Shown piece after piece: positions 32,537 through 40,772 of a stretch of 64,000 nucleotides of DNA. The DNA is from Streptomyces althioticus (GTDB taxonomy: Bacteria; Actinomycetota; Actinomycetes; Streptomycetales; Streptomycetaceae). The position numbers and the translations under genes were made by a program. The notes under the pieces are model-generated. The model made no database searches. It saw only the letters and a list, made by a program, of their open reading frames with translations, and was not told the origin of the DNA. The stretch is taken from the NCBI GenBank assembly GCA_014649355.1, contig BMSW01000006.1, positions 62,001 to 126,000 on the forward strand, given 5' to 3'. Numbering within the stretch: the stretch's first letter is position 1; every line of letters starts with the position of its first letter.

Positions 32537-34659
32537 GGCAGGGACCTCAGCAGCAGCACCGCCGTGTCGTCCAGCCGGTCCGCCGAGTGCGGGCCGTGCC
32601 GCATCAGCGCGTCCGCCAGGTCGTCCAGCGGCAGGTCACCGAGCTCGGTGAGCCTGCGGCACAGCTCGGCGAGGGCGTCCTCCAGGTCGACGCCCGGCGA
32701 CTCCACCAGGCCGTCCGTGTACAGGACGAGCAGCGATCCGGGCGGAAGCGCCACCTCCGTCGACGGATAGGCCGCCGTGCCGTCGATGCCCAGCAGCGGC
32801 CCACCGGCCAGGTCCAGGACCCGCACCCTCCCGTCGGGGCGGCGCAGCAGCGGCGGCGGATGCCCCGCCCGCGACATCACGGCCCGCCCCCGCGCCGCGT
32901 CGAGCCGCAGGTACAGACAGCTCGCGAACAGCTCCGCGCCCAGGTCCAGCAGCAGCCGGTTGGTGCTGCGCATCACCTCGTCCGGCGCCTGACCCACCGC
33001 CGTGTACGCCCGCACCGCCGTACGGACCTGGCCCATCAGCCCGGCCGCCGTCACGTTGTGTCCCTGCACGTCCCCGATCACCGCCGCCGCCACCCCGTCG
33101 ACCGGCACCAGGTCGTAGAAGTCGCCGCCGATCTCCATGCCCTGGGTGGCGGGCAGGTACCGGGCGGCGGCCTCGATGCCCTCCAGCGCCGGCAGGGTGT
33201 GCGGCAGCAGCGCCTCCTGCAGTCCGTGCGCCAGCCGGTGCTTCACGTCGTAGAGCATCGCCCGCTCCAGCGCTTGGGCGATCAGCCCCGCCAGACTCGT
33301 CAGCACCGCCCGCTCCTCCGTCGCGAACCGGTGCGGCGCCCCGTACGACAGCACGCACGTCCCCACCGGGCGGCCCGAGGCGATCAGCGGCAGGTACGCC
33401 CACGCCGAGAACTCCGACGGATGCGTCTGCAGCGCCGGGTACAGCCGCTCCAGCTCCTCCCGCGACTCGAAGAAGGCGGGCACCCCGGTCCGCAGCACCT
33501 GACCGCCCGGCGTCGGCTCGGACAGCGGCAGTCCGTCGAACCGCTCCACCACCAGCGGGTCCGCGTACCCGCGGTGCCCGAGCACGCGCAGCCGGCCCGC
33601 ACGGGACCCGAGGACCACCAGCCCCTGGCCACCCACCGCCGGCACGATCTCGTCGGCGACCAGCTGCACCACGTCCTGCACCCCGACCGCCTCGGTCAGC
33701 GCCCCGGCCAGGCCGAGCACCGGGGTGATGGTCACCAGCCGGCCCCTGCCCGCACCCGGCTGCGGCGCCGCGCGGTTCATCTCCGTCACCGCGCGGGCCC
33801 TGCTGACCCGCAGGCTGAGACCGGTGGTGCTCGGGTACAGCCGGAAGGACAGCCACGTGTCGGGCGGCCGCAGCGCCACGAACGACGTGACGTGCTGGCT
33901 GAGCAGCGCCGCCCGGTACCGGTCCTCGTACACCGGGTCGTTCAGCCACGGCACCGCCGCCCACAGATGCGCGCCGGAGAGCTGGTCCGGCGCCACGCCG
34001 AGCAGGTCGGACGCGGCGGCGTTGGCGAACGCGACCCGTCCGTGCAGGTCCAGCGAGCACAGCCCGTACGGCAGCCGGGACACCATCCGGGCCGCCTCCA
34101 CCGTGCCCAGCGAGCCGGCCGCCCCGCCCACCACCGGCGCGGCCAGCAGGTCCGGCTCGTGCGCGAGGGGCAGGCTGCGCTCGGCGGCCCGCTCCAGCCG
34201 CACCGCCAGCCGGTCGCAGGCGGCGGTGAGACGCTCGCGTTCCCGGACCGACAGCTCCGGAGGGTGGGAGCCCGGCCAGGTGACGAAGACCGCGCCGTAC
34301 GTCTTCGCCGCCGTCGCCACCGGGAGCGCGGCCAGGCAGAAGGGGTAGGGGAGGACCATGGCGATCCGGGGGTAGCGACGGGCCATCTCCTCCCCGCCGC
34401 CCACCCACACCAGCCGGCGTTCGCGCACCGCGTCGGAGACCGGGATCGGCGCGCTCAGCCCGACCCGCTCCCACGGCGCGGCGAAGGCGCGGGGCAGCCC
34501 CGCCATCACGGCCATCTCCAGCACGGGCTGGTCGGGGGAGAGGAGGTAGACGGCACCGGAGTGGGCGTGCACCTCGTCCATCAGGGCGGCCAGCGTGAGC
34601 GACAGCAGGGGACGGCCCACGGGGGCGTGCGACCGCGCGGACGCCTGTCCCTCGGACAC
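32527..34659 (-). CDS. GAF-PAS-GAF-SpoIIE protein phosphatase
   Basis: A 710-residue protein. A first GAF-like sensor covers about residues 20-170, a PAS domain about 190-290 (RLPYGLCSLDLHGRVAFANA) and a second GAF domain about 310-475. The SpoIIE phosphatase domain starts at GGDFYDLVP (about 509), continues with GDVQGHNVTAAGLMG and LYTDGLVE, and ends DDTAVLLLRSLP. There is no C-terminal ATPase. The GTG at 34657-34659 has GAGGAGG seven bases upstream. The frame stays open far upstream, antisense to the next gene, but only as a GC-bias artefact. It is divergent from another SpoIIE gene. Confidence 0.9.
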   Translation of the reverse strand: MSEGQASARSHAPVGRPLLSLTLAALMDEVHAHSGAVYLLSPDQPVLEMAVMAGLPRAFAAPWERVGLSAPIPVSDAVRERRLVWVGGGEEMARRYPRIAMVLPYPFCLAALPVATAAKTYGAVFVTWPGSHPPELSVRERERLTAACDRLAVRLERAAERSLPLAHEPDLLAAPVVGGAAGSLGTVEAARMVSRLPYGLCSLDLHGRVAFANAAASDLLGVAPDQLSGAHLWAAVPWLNDPVYEDRYRAALLSQHVTSFVALRPPDTWLSFRLYPSTTGLSLRVSRARAVTEMNRAAPQPGAGRGRLVTITPVLGLAGALTEAVGVQDVVQLVADEIVPAVGGQGLVVLGSRAGRLRVLGHRGYADPLVVERFDGLPLSEPTPGGQVLRTGVPAFFESREELERLYPALQTHPSEFSAWAYLPLIASGRPVGTCVLSYGAPHRFATEERAVLTSLAGLIAQALERAMLYDVKHRLAHGLQEALLPHTLPALEGIEAAARYLPATQGMEIGGDFYDLVPVDGVAAAVIGDVQGHNVTAAGLMGQVRTAVRAYTAVGQAPDEVMRSTNRLLLDLGAELFASCLYLRLDAARGRAVMSRAGHPPPLLRRPDGRVRVLDLAGGPLLGIDGTAAYPSTEVALPPGSLLVLYTDGLVESPGVDLEDALAELCRRLTELGDLPLDDLADALMRHGPHSADRLDDTAVLLLRSLPRP

Positions 34660-34971
34660 GCCGACCACCTCCTCGCACGGCCCGCACCCAATCTCCCCTG
34701 CGAAAGGGCGTCCCGCACGACGAGCGGGACGCGCCGGGCGCGCGCATCTGTGCGGATACCCCATTGCGGCGCGGCAAGACGGAATCAGCCCCTCCGGTGC
34801 TTGAGGAGCGCGGTCCGGGGCGGAGCCCCGCGGAGGTCCGGGCGGCCCGGACCGCGCGCGGTCGCGGACACGTGAACCGAGAGCCGGGCGCCTCCCCGTG
34901 AGAAGAGCGGCGCGGCTCTGCCGCGTGCCGTTCGCGCACAGGGGCTGCGTTTGTGTCCCTTTAGCGCTGTA
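34660..34971. other. 312-base divergent intergenic region
   Basis: Contains the promoters of two divergent SpoIIE genes. It also holds repeat B copy 3 and, beside it, a perfect hairpin GGTCCGGG (34835-34842) / CCCGGACC (34846-34853). No gene is supported. Confidence 0.55.
34786..34830 (+). repeat. Interspersed repeat B, copy 3
   Basis: About 45 bases beginning CAGCCCCTCCGG and ending CCGGGGCGGAGCCCCG, in the same orientation as copy 1. Unlike copies 1 and 2, it is between divergent genes rather than at a 3' end. Confidence 0.7.
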
Positions 34972-37419
34972 ATGGCCAACGTGGTCGGTGAGGGCGCTGC
35001 GGGACGCAGCACGAGAACGCTGCGCGCCGAAGGCGCACTGAGCGCGCTCGCGGCCGGCCCCCACGCGACCGACCGGCTGCGCCGCGTCCTGGAACAGGCC
35101 CTCGTGTTCGCGGGGGCGGCCTTCGCCGGCTTCTACACCCTCGGCGAGGACGGCGAGCTGCTGTGCCTGGCGGAGACCGCGGGGGTGCCGCGCACCCTGT
35201 GCGGAGTGCGCGACTGCTACTCCGCCACCGGCCGCTCCCCGGTCGCCGAGGCGCACCGGGGACGCACGGTGTGGCTCGGCCCGAGGGACCTGGCCGCCCA
35301 GTCCCAGTCGCGCCGCACACCCCGCCGGGAGTTCCACCTCGCCGCCCTGCCCGTGCGCCACGACGGCGGCGGCTGTCTGCTCGCGGTGAGCGAGCGTCCC
35401 GGCGGCTTCGACGCCGACGACCGCGCGTGTCTCGCCCTCGTCGCGGACGCCGTCGCCCTCCCCGCGCCGCCCGTCACCGCCGAGGGCGCGGACCTGCCGC
35501 CGGGCGGTTTCAGCCTCGCCATGGACACCGGCCGGCTCCGGGTGCACGACGACGTCCTGGACCTGTTCGGACTCGACCCGGACGACTTCGACGGGCGGGT
35601 GGAGACCCTGCTGGGCCTGGCCGTCCCCGAGGACCTGCCCTCGCTGATGTCCGTGGTCGAGGCCGACCACATGACGATCGGCGACCGCGAACTGGAGTTC
35701 CGGGTGCTCCAGCCCGCCGGTCCGCCCCGGTGGCTGCGGCTGCGCGGCCGCCTTGAGCACGGCGGCGAGGGACGCCCGGCCCGTCTCGTCGGCACCGTCG
35801 CCGACGCCTCCTCGCTGCGCGCCGACGTCACCGACGTGGCCCGGGTGCAGCGCCTGGCCGCCGCCCTGTCCACCGCCGTCACCGTGCGGGACGTCGGCAA
35901 GGCCGTGGTGGCCGCGCTGCGCCGCCCGCTGCGCGCCGACCGGATCGCGCTCGCCGAGCTGGAGAGCGACCGGCTCGTCGTCACCGTCCTCGACCCGCCC
36001 GAGCCGGAGGCCTGGCCGGAGGTGTGGCGGTCGGAGTGGCGCACCGAGTGGCCCGACGCCCCCGTGCGCACCATGCCGACCCTGGCCGCCGCGCTGCGCG
36101 AGGGCCGCCCCGCGACCTGGCCGGCCGGCTCCCCGCTGGAGCCGGCCCTCGCCGAGGTCGGCCCCGGAGGTCTCGCCGTGCTGCCGCTGCCCGCGGGCAA
36201 CCGCATGGCAGGCGCCTGCCTCATCGGCTGGGACGCCCCGCACGACATCGGCGCGGACGAGCGCACCCTGCTCACCGCCGCCGCGAACCTGGCCGGGCAG
36301 GCCCTGACACGGGCCCGCGCCCTCGACGCCGAGCACGAACTGGTCGGCATGCTCCAGCGCCAGCTGCTGCCGCGCCGCCTGCCCCGGCTGCCGGGCGCGG
36401 TCGCCGTCGCCCGCTACCTGCCCAGCACCGCCGGACTGGAACTCGGCGGCGACTGGTACGACGTCATCCCCCTGCCCGACAACCACGTGGCCCTCGTCAT
36501 CGGCGACGTGCAGGGCCACAGCGCCGGGGCCGCCACCCTCATGGGGCAGATGCGCACCGCCCTGCGCGCGTACGCCGTCGAGGGACACCCGCCGGACGTG
36601 GTGGTCTCCCACGCCAACCGCCTCCTCGTCGACCTGGAGACCGACCTCTTCGCCACCTGCTGCTACGTCGACGTCGACATGGAGGCGGGCAGCGCCTGGT
36701 GCGTACGCGCCGGGCATCTGCCGCCGGTGCTGCGCCATCCGGACGGGCGCACCGAGATCGCGGAGGCGGAGGGCGGCCCGCCGCTCGGGGTGGTGCGGCA
36801 GTGCGACTTCCCCATGAGCCCGTTGCGGCTCCAGCCCGGCACACTGGTCGCCCTCACCACGGACGGTCTGGTCGAGTCGCCCGACTCCGACATCGACGCG
36901 GGCATGGAGCGGTTCGCGCGGCAGGTGGCCGCCGCCGACCCGGCCGACCTCGGGCCGGTCGCGGACGCGCTGCTCGGCAAGGCGCTCCGCAGCGACGACG
37001 TCGCGCTGCTGCTGATGCGCTACGACGGCATGGACACCCGCCCGCTGCGGGAGAGCTGGACGGTGTGGCGGGTCCCGCAGGCGGTCGGTCACGCCCGCCG
37101 CTTCACCCGGCGCACCCTGCGCTCCTGGGGCGTCACCGAGGAGATCGACGCGCCGCTGCTCGCCGTGTCCGAGCTGGTCACCAACGCACTGGTGCACACC
37201 GACGGCCAGGTCCGTCTCGACCTCACCCTGATCGGCGACCGGCTGCGCCTCGCGGTTGCGGACGCCTCGCCGCGCTCGCCGGTCAGGCCGACCTCCATCG
37301 GCTGGGAGGCCACCGGGGGCCGCGGCATCCTCCTCGTCGAGGCGGTGTCGGCGTCCTGGGGCACCCTGCCGGTCAGCGGCGGCAAACAGGTCTGGGCGGA
37401 GTTCTCCGTACGGCGCTGA
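34972..37419 (+). CDS. GAF-PAS-GAF-SpoIIE-HATPase signalling protein
   Basis: An 815-residue protein with an N-terminal GAF-like domain (about 40-165, containing CLAETAGVPRTLCGVRDCYS), a PAS-like segment (about 185-285), a second GAF domain (about 290-455) and a SpoIIE phosphatase domain with GGDWYDVI (about 491), GDVQGHSAGAATLMG and TTDGLVE. The C-terminal RsbW-like ATPase has SELVTNALVH (about 733) and TGGRGILLVEAV. It combines phosphatase and kinase-like modules as in the gene at 9.8 kb. The ATG at 34972 lacks a clear ribosome binding site; an in-frame TTG at 34951 is an alternative. The CBS gene follows 83 bases later. Confidence 0.88.
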   Translation: MANVVGEGAAGRSTRTLRAEGALSALAAGPHATDRLRRVLEQALVFAGAAFAGFYTLGEDGELLCLAETAGVPRTLCGVRDCYSATGRSPVAEAHRGRTVWLGPRDLAAQSQSRRTPRREFHLAALPVRHDGGGCLLAVSERPGGFDADDRACLALVADAVALPAPPVTAEGADLPPGGFSLAMDTGRLRVHDDVLDLFGLDPDDFDGRVETLLGLAVPEDLPSLMSVVEADHMTIGDRELEFRVLQPAGPPRWLRLRGRLEHGGEGRPARLVGTVADASSLRADVTDVARVQRLAAALSTAVTVRDVGKAVVAALRRPLRADRIALAELESDRLVVTVLDPPEPEAWPEVWRSEWRTEWPDAPVRTMPTLAAALREGRPATWPAGSPLEPALAEVGPGGLAVLPLPAGNRMAGACLIGWDAPHDIGADERTLLTAAANLAGQALTRARALDAEHELVGMLQRQLLPRRLPRLPGAVAVARYLPSTAGLELGGDWYDVIPLPDNHVALVIGDVQGHSAGAATLMGQMRTALRAYAVEGHPPDVVVSHANRLLVDLETDLFATCCYVDVDMEAGSAWCVRAGHLPPVLRHPDGRTEIAEAEGGPPLGVVRQCDFPMSPLRLQPGTLVALTTDGLVESPDSDIDAGMERFARQVAAADPADLGPVADALLGKALRSDDVALLLMRYDGMDTRPLRESWTVWRVPQAVGHARRFTRRTLRSWGVTEEIDAPLLAVSELVTNALVHTDGQVRLDLTLIGDRLRLAVADASPRSPVRPTSIGWEATGGRGILLVEAVSASWGTLPVSGGKQVWAEFSVRR

Positions 37420-37502
37420 CGGTGCCGCCCGCCGCGAGGCGGGTACCCGCCCCCCACCGGTCCGGCCGAGGAGGCCGGACGGGCCGAGGGAAGGAGAGCG
37501 CC

Positions 37503-37922
37503 ATGGCCCGGTACGTCCGCGACATCATGACCCCAGCGCCGGTGACCGTCGGACCGCACACCTCCGTGGCACAGGTCGCCCGCATCATGAGGGACCGCGA
37601 CCTCGGCGCCGTGCTGGTCACCGACGACGGACGGCTGCGGGGACTGGTCACCGACCGGGACCTCGTGGTGCGCCCGCTCGCCGAGGGCGTCGACCCCGAG
37701 GAGACCACCGTGGCCCGCGCGTGCAGCGAGGACCTGGTGACCGTACGGCCCGACGACACCCTGGACCTCGCGGTGCGGCTGATGCGTGAACACGCCGTAC
37801 GACGCGTCCCGGTGATCGAGGACGAACACGCCGTCGGCGTCCTGTCGTTGGGGGACGTGGCTCTGGAACGCGACCCGGACTCCGCGCTCGCCGACATCGC
37901 CGTCGCCCGCCCGCACACCTGA
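37503..37922 (+). CDS. Two-CBS-domain protein
   Basis: A 139-residue protein made of a CBS domain pair: DIMTPAPVTVGPHTSVAQVA with LRGLVTDRDLVV, then CSEDLVTVRPDDTLDLAVRL with VGVLSLGDVAL. CBS pairs bind adenosyl nucleotides and act as energy or redox sensors. Stand-alone versions like this are widespread in streptomycetes, and some respond to oxidative or osmotic stress. GGAAGGAGAG is well placed upstream of the ATG. The close position behind a SpoIIE gene suggests a shared transcript, but the link is inference. Confidence 0.88.
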   Translation: MARYVRDIMTPAPVTVGPHTSVAQVARIMRDRDLGAVLVTDDGRLRGLVTDRDLVVRPLAEGVDPEETTVARACSEDLVTVRPDDTLDLAVRLMREHAVRRVPVIEDEHAVGVLSLGDVALERDPDSALADIAVARPHT

Positions 37923-38031
37923 ACTCACCTCATGAGCGCCGATGTTGCGCAGTTTCCCGCGCGTCGTGTTTGACCGGTGCGGCACCGGGGGACCCGGCCC
38001 GCCGGTGACCGCAGAAGGAAGATGATGTGAC

Positions 38032-38211
38032 GTGATCACGGAGAGCACTGACAAGGCCCGGGTCCGGCGCCCGGAGACCGGCTGGGCCCGCGCCCGGCGA
38101 CTGCGCGGCCAGGAGCCGCTGCGGACCTGCCTGCCGGCGGTCGACCGCGACACCGCGCCGGCGACCCCGGTCGTCGTGGCCGAGGAGAACATCGTGCGAG
38201 GTGTGGACTGA
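38032..38211 (+). CDS. Small basic protein, unknown function
   Basis: A 59-residue frame starting at GTG (38032) with AAGGAAG about 11 bases upstream. Nearly all codons end in G or C, as in real genes here, which argues for translation. The first half is basic (KARVRRPETGWARARRLRGQ); the second half has EPLRTCLPAVDRDT and ends with VAEENIVRGVD. One cysteine, no membrane segment. I do not recognise a family. It lies between the CBS and phosphoesterase genes on the same strand. Confidence 0.5.
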   Translation: MITESTDKARVRRPETGWARARRLRGQEPLRTCLPAVDRDTAPATPVVVAEENIVRGVD

Positions 38212-38322
38212 CCCCCGCGGGGGCCGGACCCCCGCCGCCGTCACCGGGCCCGCGTCCCCAGGATGCGCGGCCCGGCGGCGTGTACGCGCCCGTCACCGCT
38301 CCCGACGTCTAGGCTGCCCACC

Positions 38323-38823
38323 GTGCGTCTGCTCCTGATGTCCGACACCCATCTCCCGAAGCGCGCGAAGAAGCTCCCCGAGCCGCTGCTGGACGAGATC
38401 CCCCGTGCCGACGTCGTCGTGCACGCGGGGGACTGGGTCGACACCGACACCCTCGACATGCTGGAGAGCCGCAGCCACAGGCTCCTCGCCGTGTACGGCA
38501 ACAACGACGGCCCCGCACTGCGCGACCGGCTCCCGGAGGTGGCCCGCGCGGAACTCGGCGGCCTGCGCTTCGGGGTGGTCCACGAGACCGGTCCGGCGCA
38601 GGGGCGCGAGAAACGGTGCGCGGAACGCTTCCCGGATCTCGACGTGCTCGTCTTCGGACACAGTCACATCCCGTGGGACACCACGGCTCCCACGGGACTT
38701 CGCTTGCTCAACCCGGGGTCCCCGACGGATCGCCGCCGGCAGCCCCACTGCACCTATATGACCGCCGCTGTCGGCGACGGCCGGCTCTCGGAGGTGGCCC
38801 TCCACCGGCTGCCGCCGCGCTGA
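38323..38823 (+). CDS. YfcE-like metallophosphoesterase
   Basis: A 166-residue calcineurin-like phosphoesterase of the YfcE/MJ0936 group. Metal-binding motifs are present in order: MSDTHLP (Asp, His), VVHAGDWVD, VYGNNDGP, GVVHETGP and VFGHSHIP. NPGSPTDRRRQPHCTY is the typical end. Relatives hydrolyse phosphodiesters and act on small molecules; the true substrate is not known. The GTG at 38323 is chosen because the family begins right at the first strand. Converges on the coxG-like gene. Confidence 0.88.
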   Translation: MRLLLMSDTHLPKRAKKLPEPLLDEIPRADVVVHAGDWVDTDTLDMLESRSHRLLAVYGNNDGPALRDRLPEVARAELGGLRFGVVHETGPAQGREKRCAERFPDLDVLVFGHSHIPWDTTAPTGLRLLNPGSPTDRRRQPHCTYMTAAVGDGRLSEVALHRLPPR

Positions 38824-38827
38824 CGGT

Positions 38828-38860
38828 CCGGGCCGCTTCGCCTCGGTGGAAACGGCCCGG
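38828..38860. terminator. Hairpin between convergent genes
   Basis: CCGGGCCG (38828-38835) and CGGCCCGG (38853-38860) form an 8-bp stem with a 17-base loop, just after the phosphoesterase stop and upstream of the convergent coxG end. Confidence 0.5.
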
Positions 38861-38944
38861 GCGCTGCGAGTAGACGCGACTCTTCCACGGACCCCCTTCC
38901 AGCGATCGGAGGTGATACGTGGCGACTACCCCTGCCCGTGGGGC

Positions 38945-39634
38945 TCACACACCCCCGGAGAAATTCTTCCGAGCGTTCCGGCGCCGTCGTATCCGCAGCA
39001 CGGAAACGGCCACCGCCACGACCGCCGCGAGCGCCGCGGCGGCGCGCGCGACGACCGGCGCCCCGGCCGTGCGCAGCAGGTCGAGCGGCTCCTCCGCCGC
39101 GGGCGCCGCCCGTTCCGGAGCCCTGACGTCCGCGGGCGTCCGCCCGTCGGAGGCCGTGCGTTCCTCGCGGGCCTCGTCCCGCCCGTCCGCCGGTTCCGTC
39201 AGCCGCTGAGCGAGACACGCGGCGAACTGGCCGATGACGCGCTCACCCACGTCGCTCAGCACGCCGCGCCCGAACTGCGCGGGCCGCCCCGTCACCGTCA
39301 GATCGGTGTGCACGGACACCGCCGTCACCCCGTCCCGCTCGCTCAGCGTGCCGGTCACCGTGGCGCGTGCCGTGCCCTGCCCCCGCGCGTCCCGGCCGCC
39401 CGCGACCAGCACCACCCGGCGCGCCTCCTCGTCCCGCTCCTCGAAGACGGCCGTGCCCTTGTAGGTGACGGTCACCGGGCCCACCTTGACCCGCACCGAC
39501 CCGGTCACCGTCTTGTCGTCGTACTCCTCCACGGTCGCTCCCGGCAGACAGGGCGCGATCCGTTCGACGTCGAGGAGGGCCCTCCAGGCGTCGTCGACCG
39601 GGACGGGCACGGTGAACTCGTGACGCAGCTCCAT
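38945..39634 (-). CDS. coxG: CoxG-like SRPBCC protein with C-terminal membrane helix
   Basis: A 229-residue protein. Residues about 1-145 form the CoxG/SRPBCC fold: MELRHEFTVPVPVDDAWRAL, CLPGATVEEYDD, and a C-terminal long helix VIGQFAACLAQRL. A charged linker and a single membrane helix (about 200-218, ARAAAALAAVVAVAVSVL) follow, with a basic tail. In carboxydotrophs, CoxG helps attach CO dehydrogenase to the membrane, which matches this tail anchor. It is the last gene of the cox operon, 13 bases after coxF. Confidence 0.85.
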   Translation of the reverse strand: MELRHEFTVPVPVDDAWRALLDVERIAPCLPGATVEEYDDKTVTGSVRVKVGPVTVTYKGTAVFEERDEEARRVVLVAGGRDARGQGTARATVTGTLSERDGVTAVSVHTDLTVTGRPAQFGRGVLSDVGERVIGQFAACLAQRLTEPADGRDEAREERTASDGRTPADVRAPERAAPAAEEPLDLLRTAGAPVVARAAAALAAVVAVAVSVLRIRRRRNARKNFSGGV

Positions 39635-39647
39635 GACTTCCTCCTGA

Positions 39648-40772
39648 TCAGCGGGCGGGGTCGGCGGGCGGCCGGGGCGGGTGGACCGCCCCCCGGGTCG
39701 CGGTGAGCGGCGTGCCCGAGCCGCCCCAGCGCAGGGCGACGATCTCGGCGGCCACGGACACGGCCACCTCCTCGGGCGTACGGGCGCCGAGGTCCAGGCC
39801 CACCGGGGAGCGCAGCCGGGACAGCTCCGCCTCGGTGAGCCCGGCCTCCCGCAGGCGCGCGGCACGGTCCTCGTGGGTGCGGCGGCTGCCCATCGCGCCG
39901 ATGTACGCGGCCGGGCGGCGCAGCGCCTCGGTCAGCAGCGGCACGTCGAACTTCGGGTCGTGGGTGAGGACGCAGATCACCGTGCGGTCGTCGGTGTCCG
40001 TGCCGGCGAGATACCGGTGCGGCCACTCGACGACGACCTCCGCCTCTTCCGGGAAGCGCCGCGCCGTGGCGAAGACCGGGCGCGCGTCGCACACGGTCAC
40101 CCGGTAGCCGAGGAACACACCGATCCGGGCGACGGAGGCCGCGTAGTCGATCGCGCCGAAGACGAGCATGCGCGGCGGCGGGGCGAAGCTCTGCAGGAAC
40201 ACCTCCACCGTGTCCTCGCGCCGCTGCCCCTCGGGGCCGTAGTGGCGCAGACCGGTGGCGCCGAGGGCGAGTTCGCCGCGCGCGTCCGCCGTGACCGCCA
40301 CGTCGAGGCCCTCCGTCCCGAGACCGCCGGCGACCCGGTCGGGCCACACGGCGAGCGTGGCGCCGCGCCGGGCCGGCCCACCGGTGACCGTCGCCACCGT
40401 CACCGGCTCGCCCGCCTCCACCGACGCGGCGACCTCACCGAACGCCGGGTCCAGTTCGGGCGTCACCGGCCGCACCAGCAGGGTGATCTCGCCGCCGCAG
40501 GTCAGACCGACCGCGAAGGCGTCCTCGTCGCTGTAGCCGAACGTCTCCAGGCGTGCCTCCCCGTCGGCCGCCACTTCCCGCGCCAGCTCGAACACCGCGC
40601 CCTCCACGCAGCCCCCGGAGACACTGCCCACCACCTCGTCGTCCGGGCCGACCGCCATCGCCGCGCCGGGATCACGCGGCGCGCTGCGGCTCACCCCGAC
40701 GACCGTGGCCAGTCCGAACGGCGCCCCCGCCGCGTACCAGCGGCCGAGCACCGGCAGAACGTCACGCACCAT
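39648..40772 (-). CDS. coxF: XdhC/CoxF family molybdenum-hydroxylase maturation protein
   Basis: A 374-residue XdhC/CoxI/CoxF-type protein. The N-terminal part has the XdhC signature ATVVGVSRSAPRDPGAAMAV and GSVSGGCVEGAV. The C-terminal Rossmann domain has MLVFGAIDYAASVARIGVFLGY and AAYIGAMGSRRTHEDR. These proteins bind the molybdenum cofactor and deliver or sulfurate it for the hydroxylase. It starts 11 bases before the coxE stop, so translation is coupled. Confidence 0.9.
   Translation of the reverse strand: MVRDVLPVLGRWYAAGAPFGLATVVGVSRSAPRDPGAAMAVGPDDEVVGSVSGGCVEGAVFELAREVAADGEARLETFGYSDEDAFAVGLTCGGEITLLVRPVTPELDPAFGEVAASVEAGEPVTVATVTGGPARRGATLAVWPDRVAGGLGTEGLDVAVTADARGELALGATGLRHYGPEGQRREDTVEVFLQSFAPPPRMLVFGAIDYAASVARIGVFLGYRVTVCDARPVFATARRFPEEAEVVVEWPHRYLAGTDTDDRTVICVLTHDPKFDVPLLTEALRRPAAYIGAMGSRRTHEDRAARLREAGLTEAELSRLRSPVGLDLGARTPEEVAVSVAAEIVALRWGGSGTPLTATRGAVHPPRPPADPAR

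Noticed and set aside
34660..37197. Upstream extension of the minus-strand SpoIIE frame to 1,556 codons
   Set aside because: The extra part is antisense to another SpoIIE gene. A good GTG start with GAGGAGG exists at 34657-34659.
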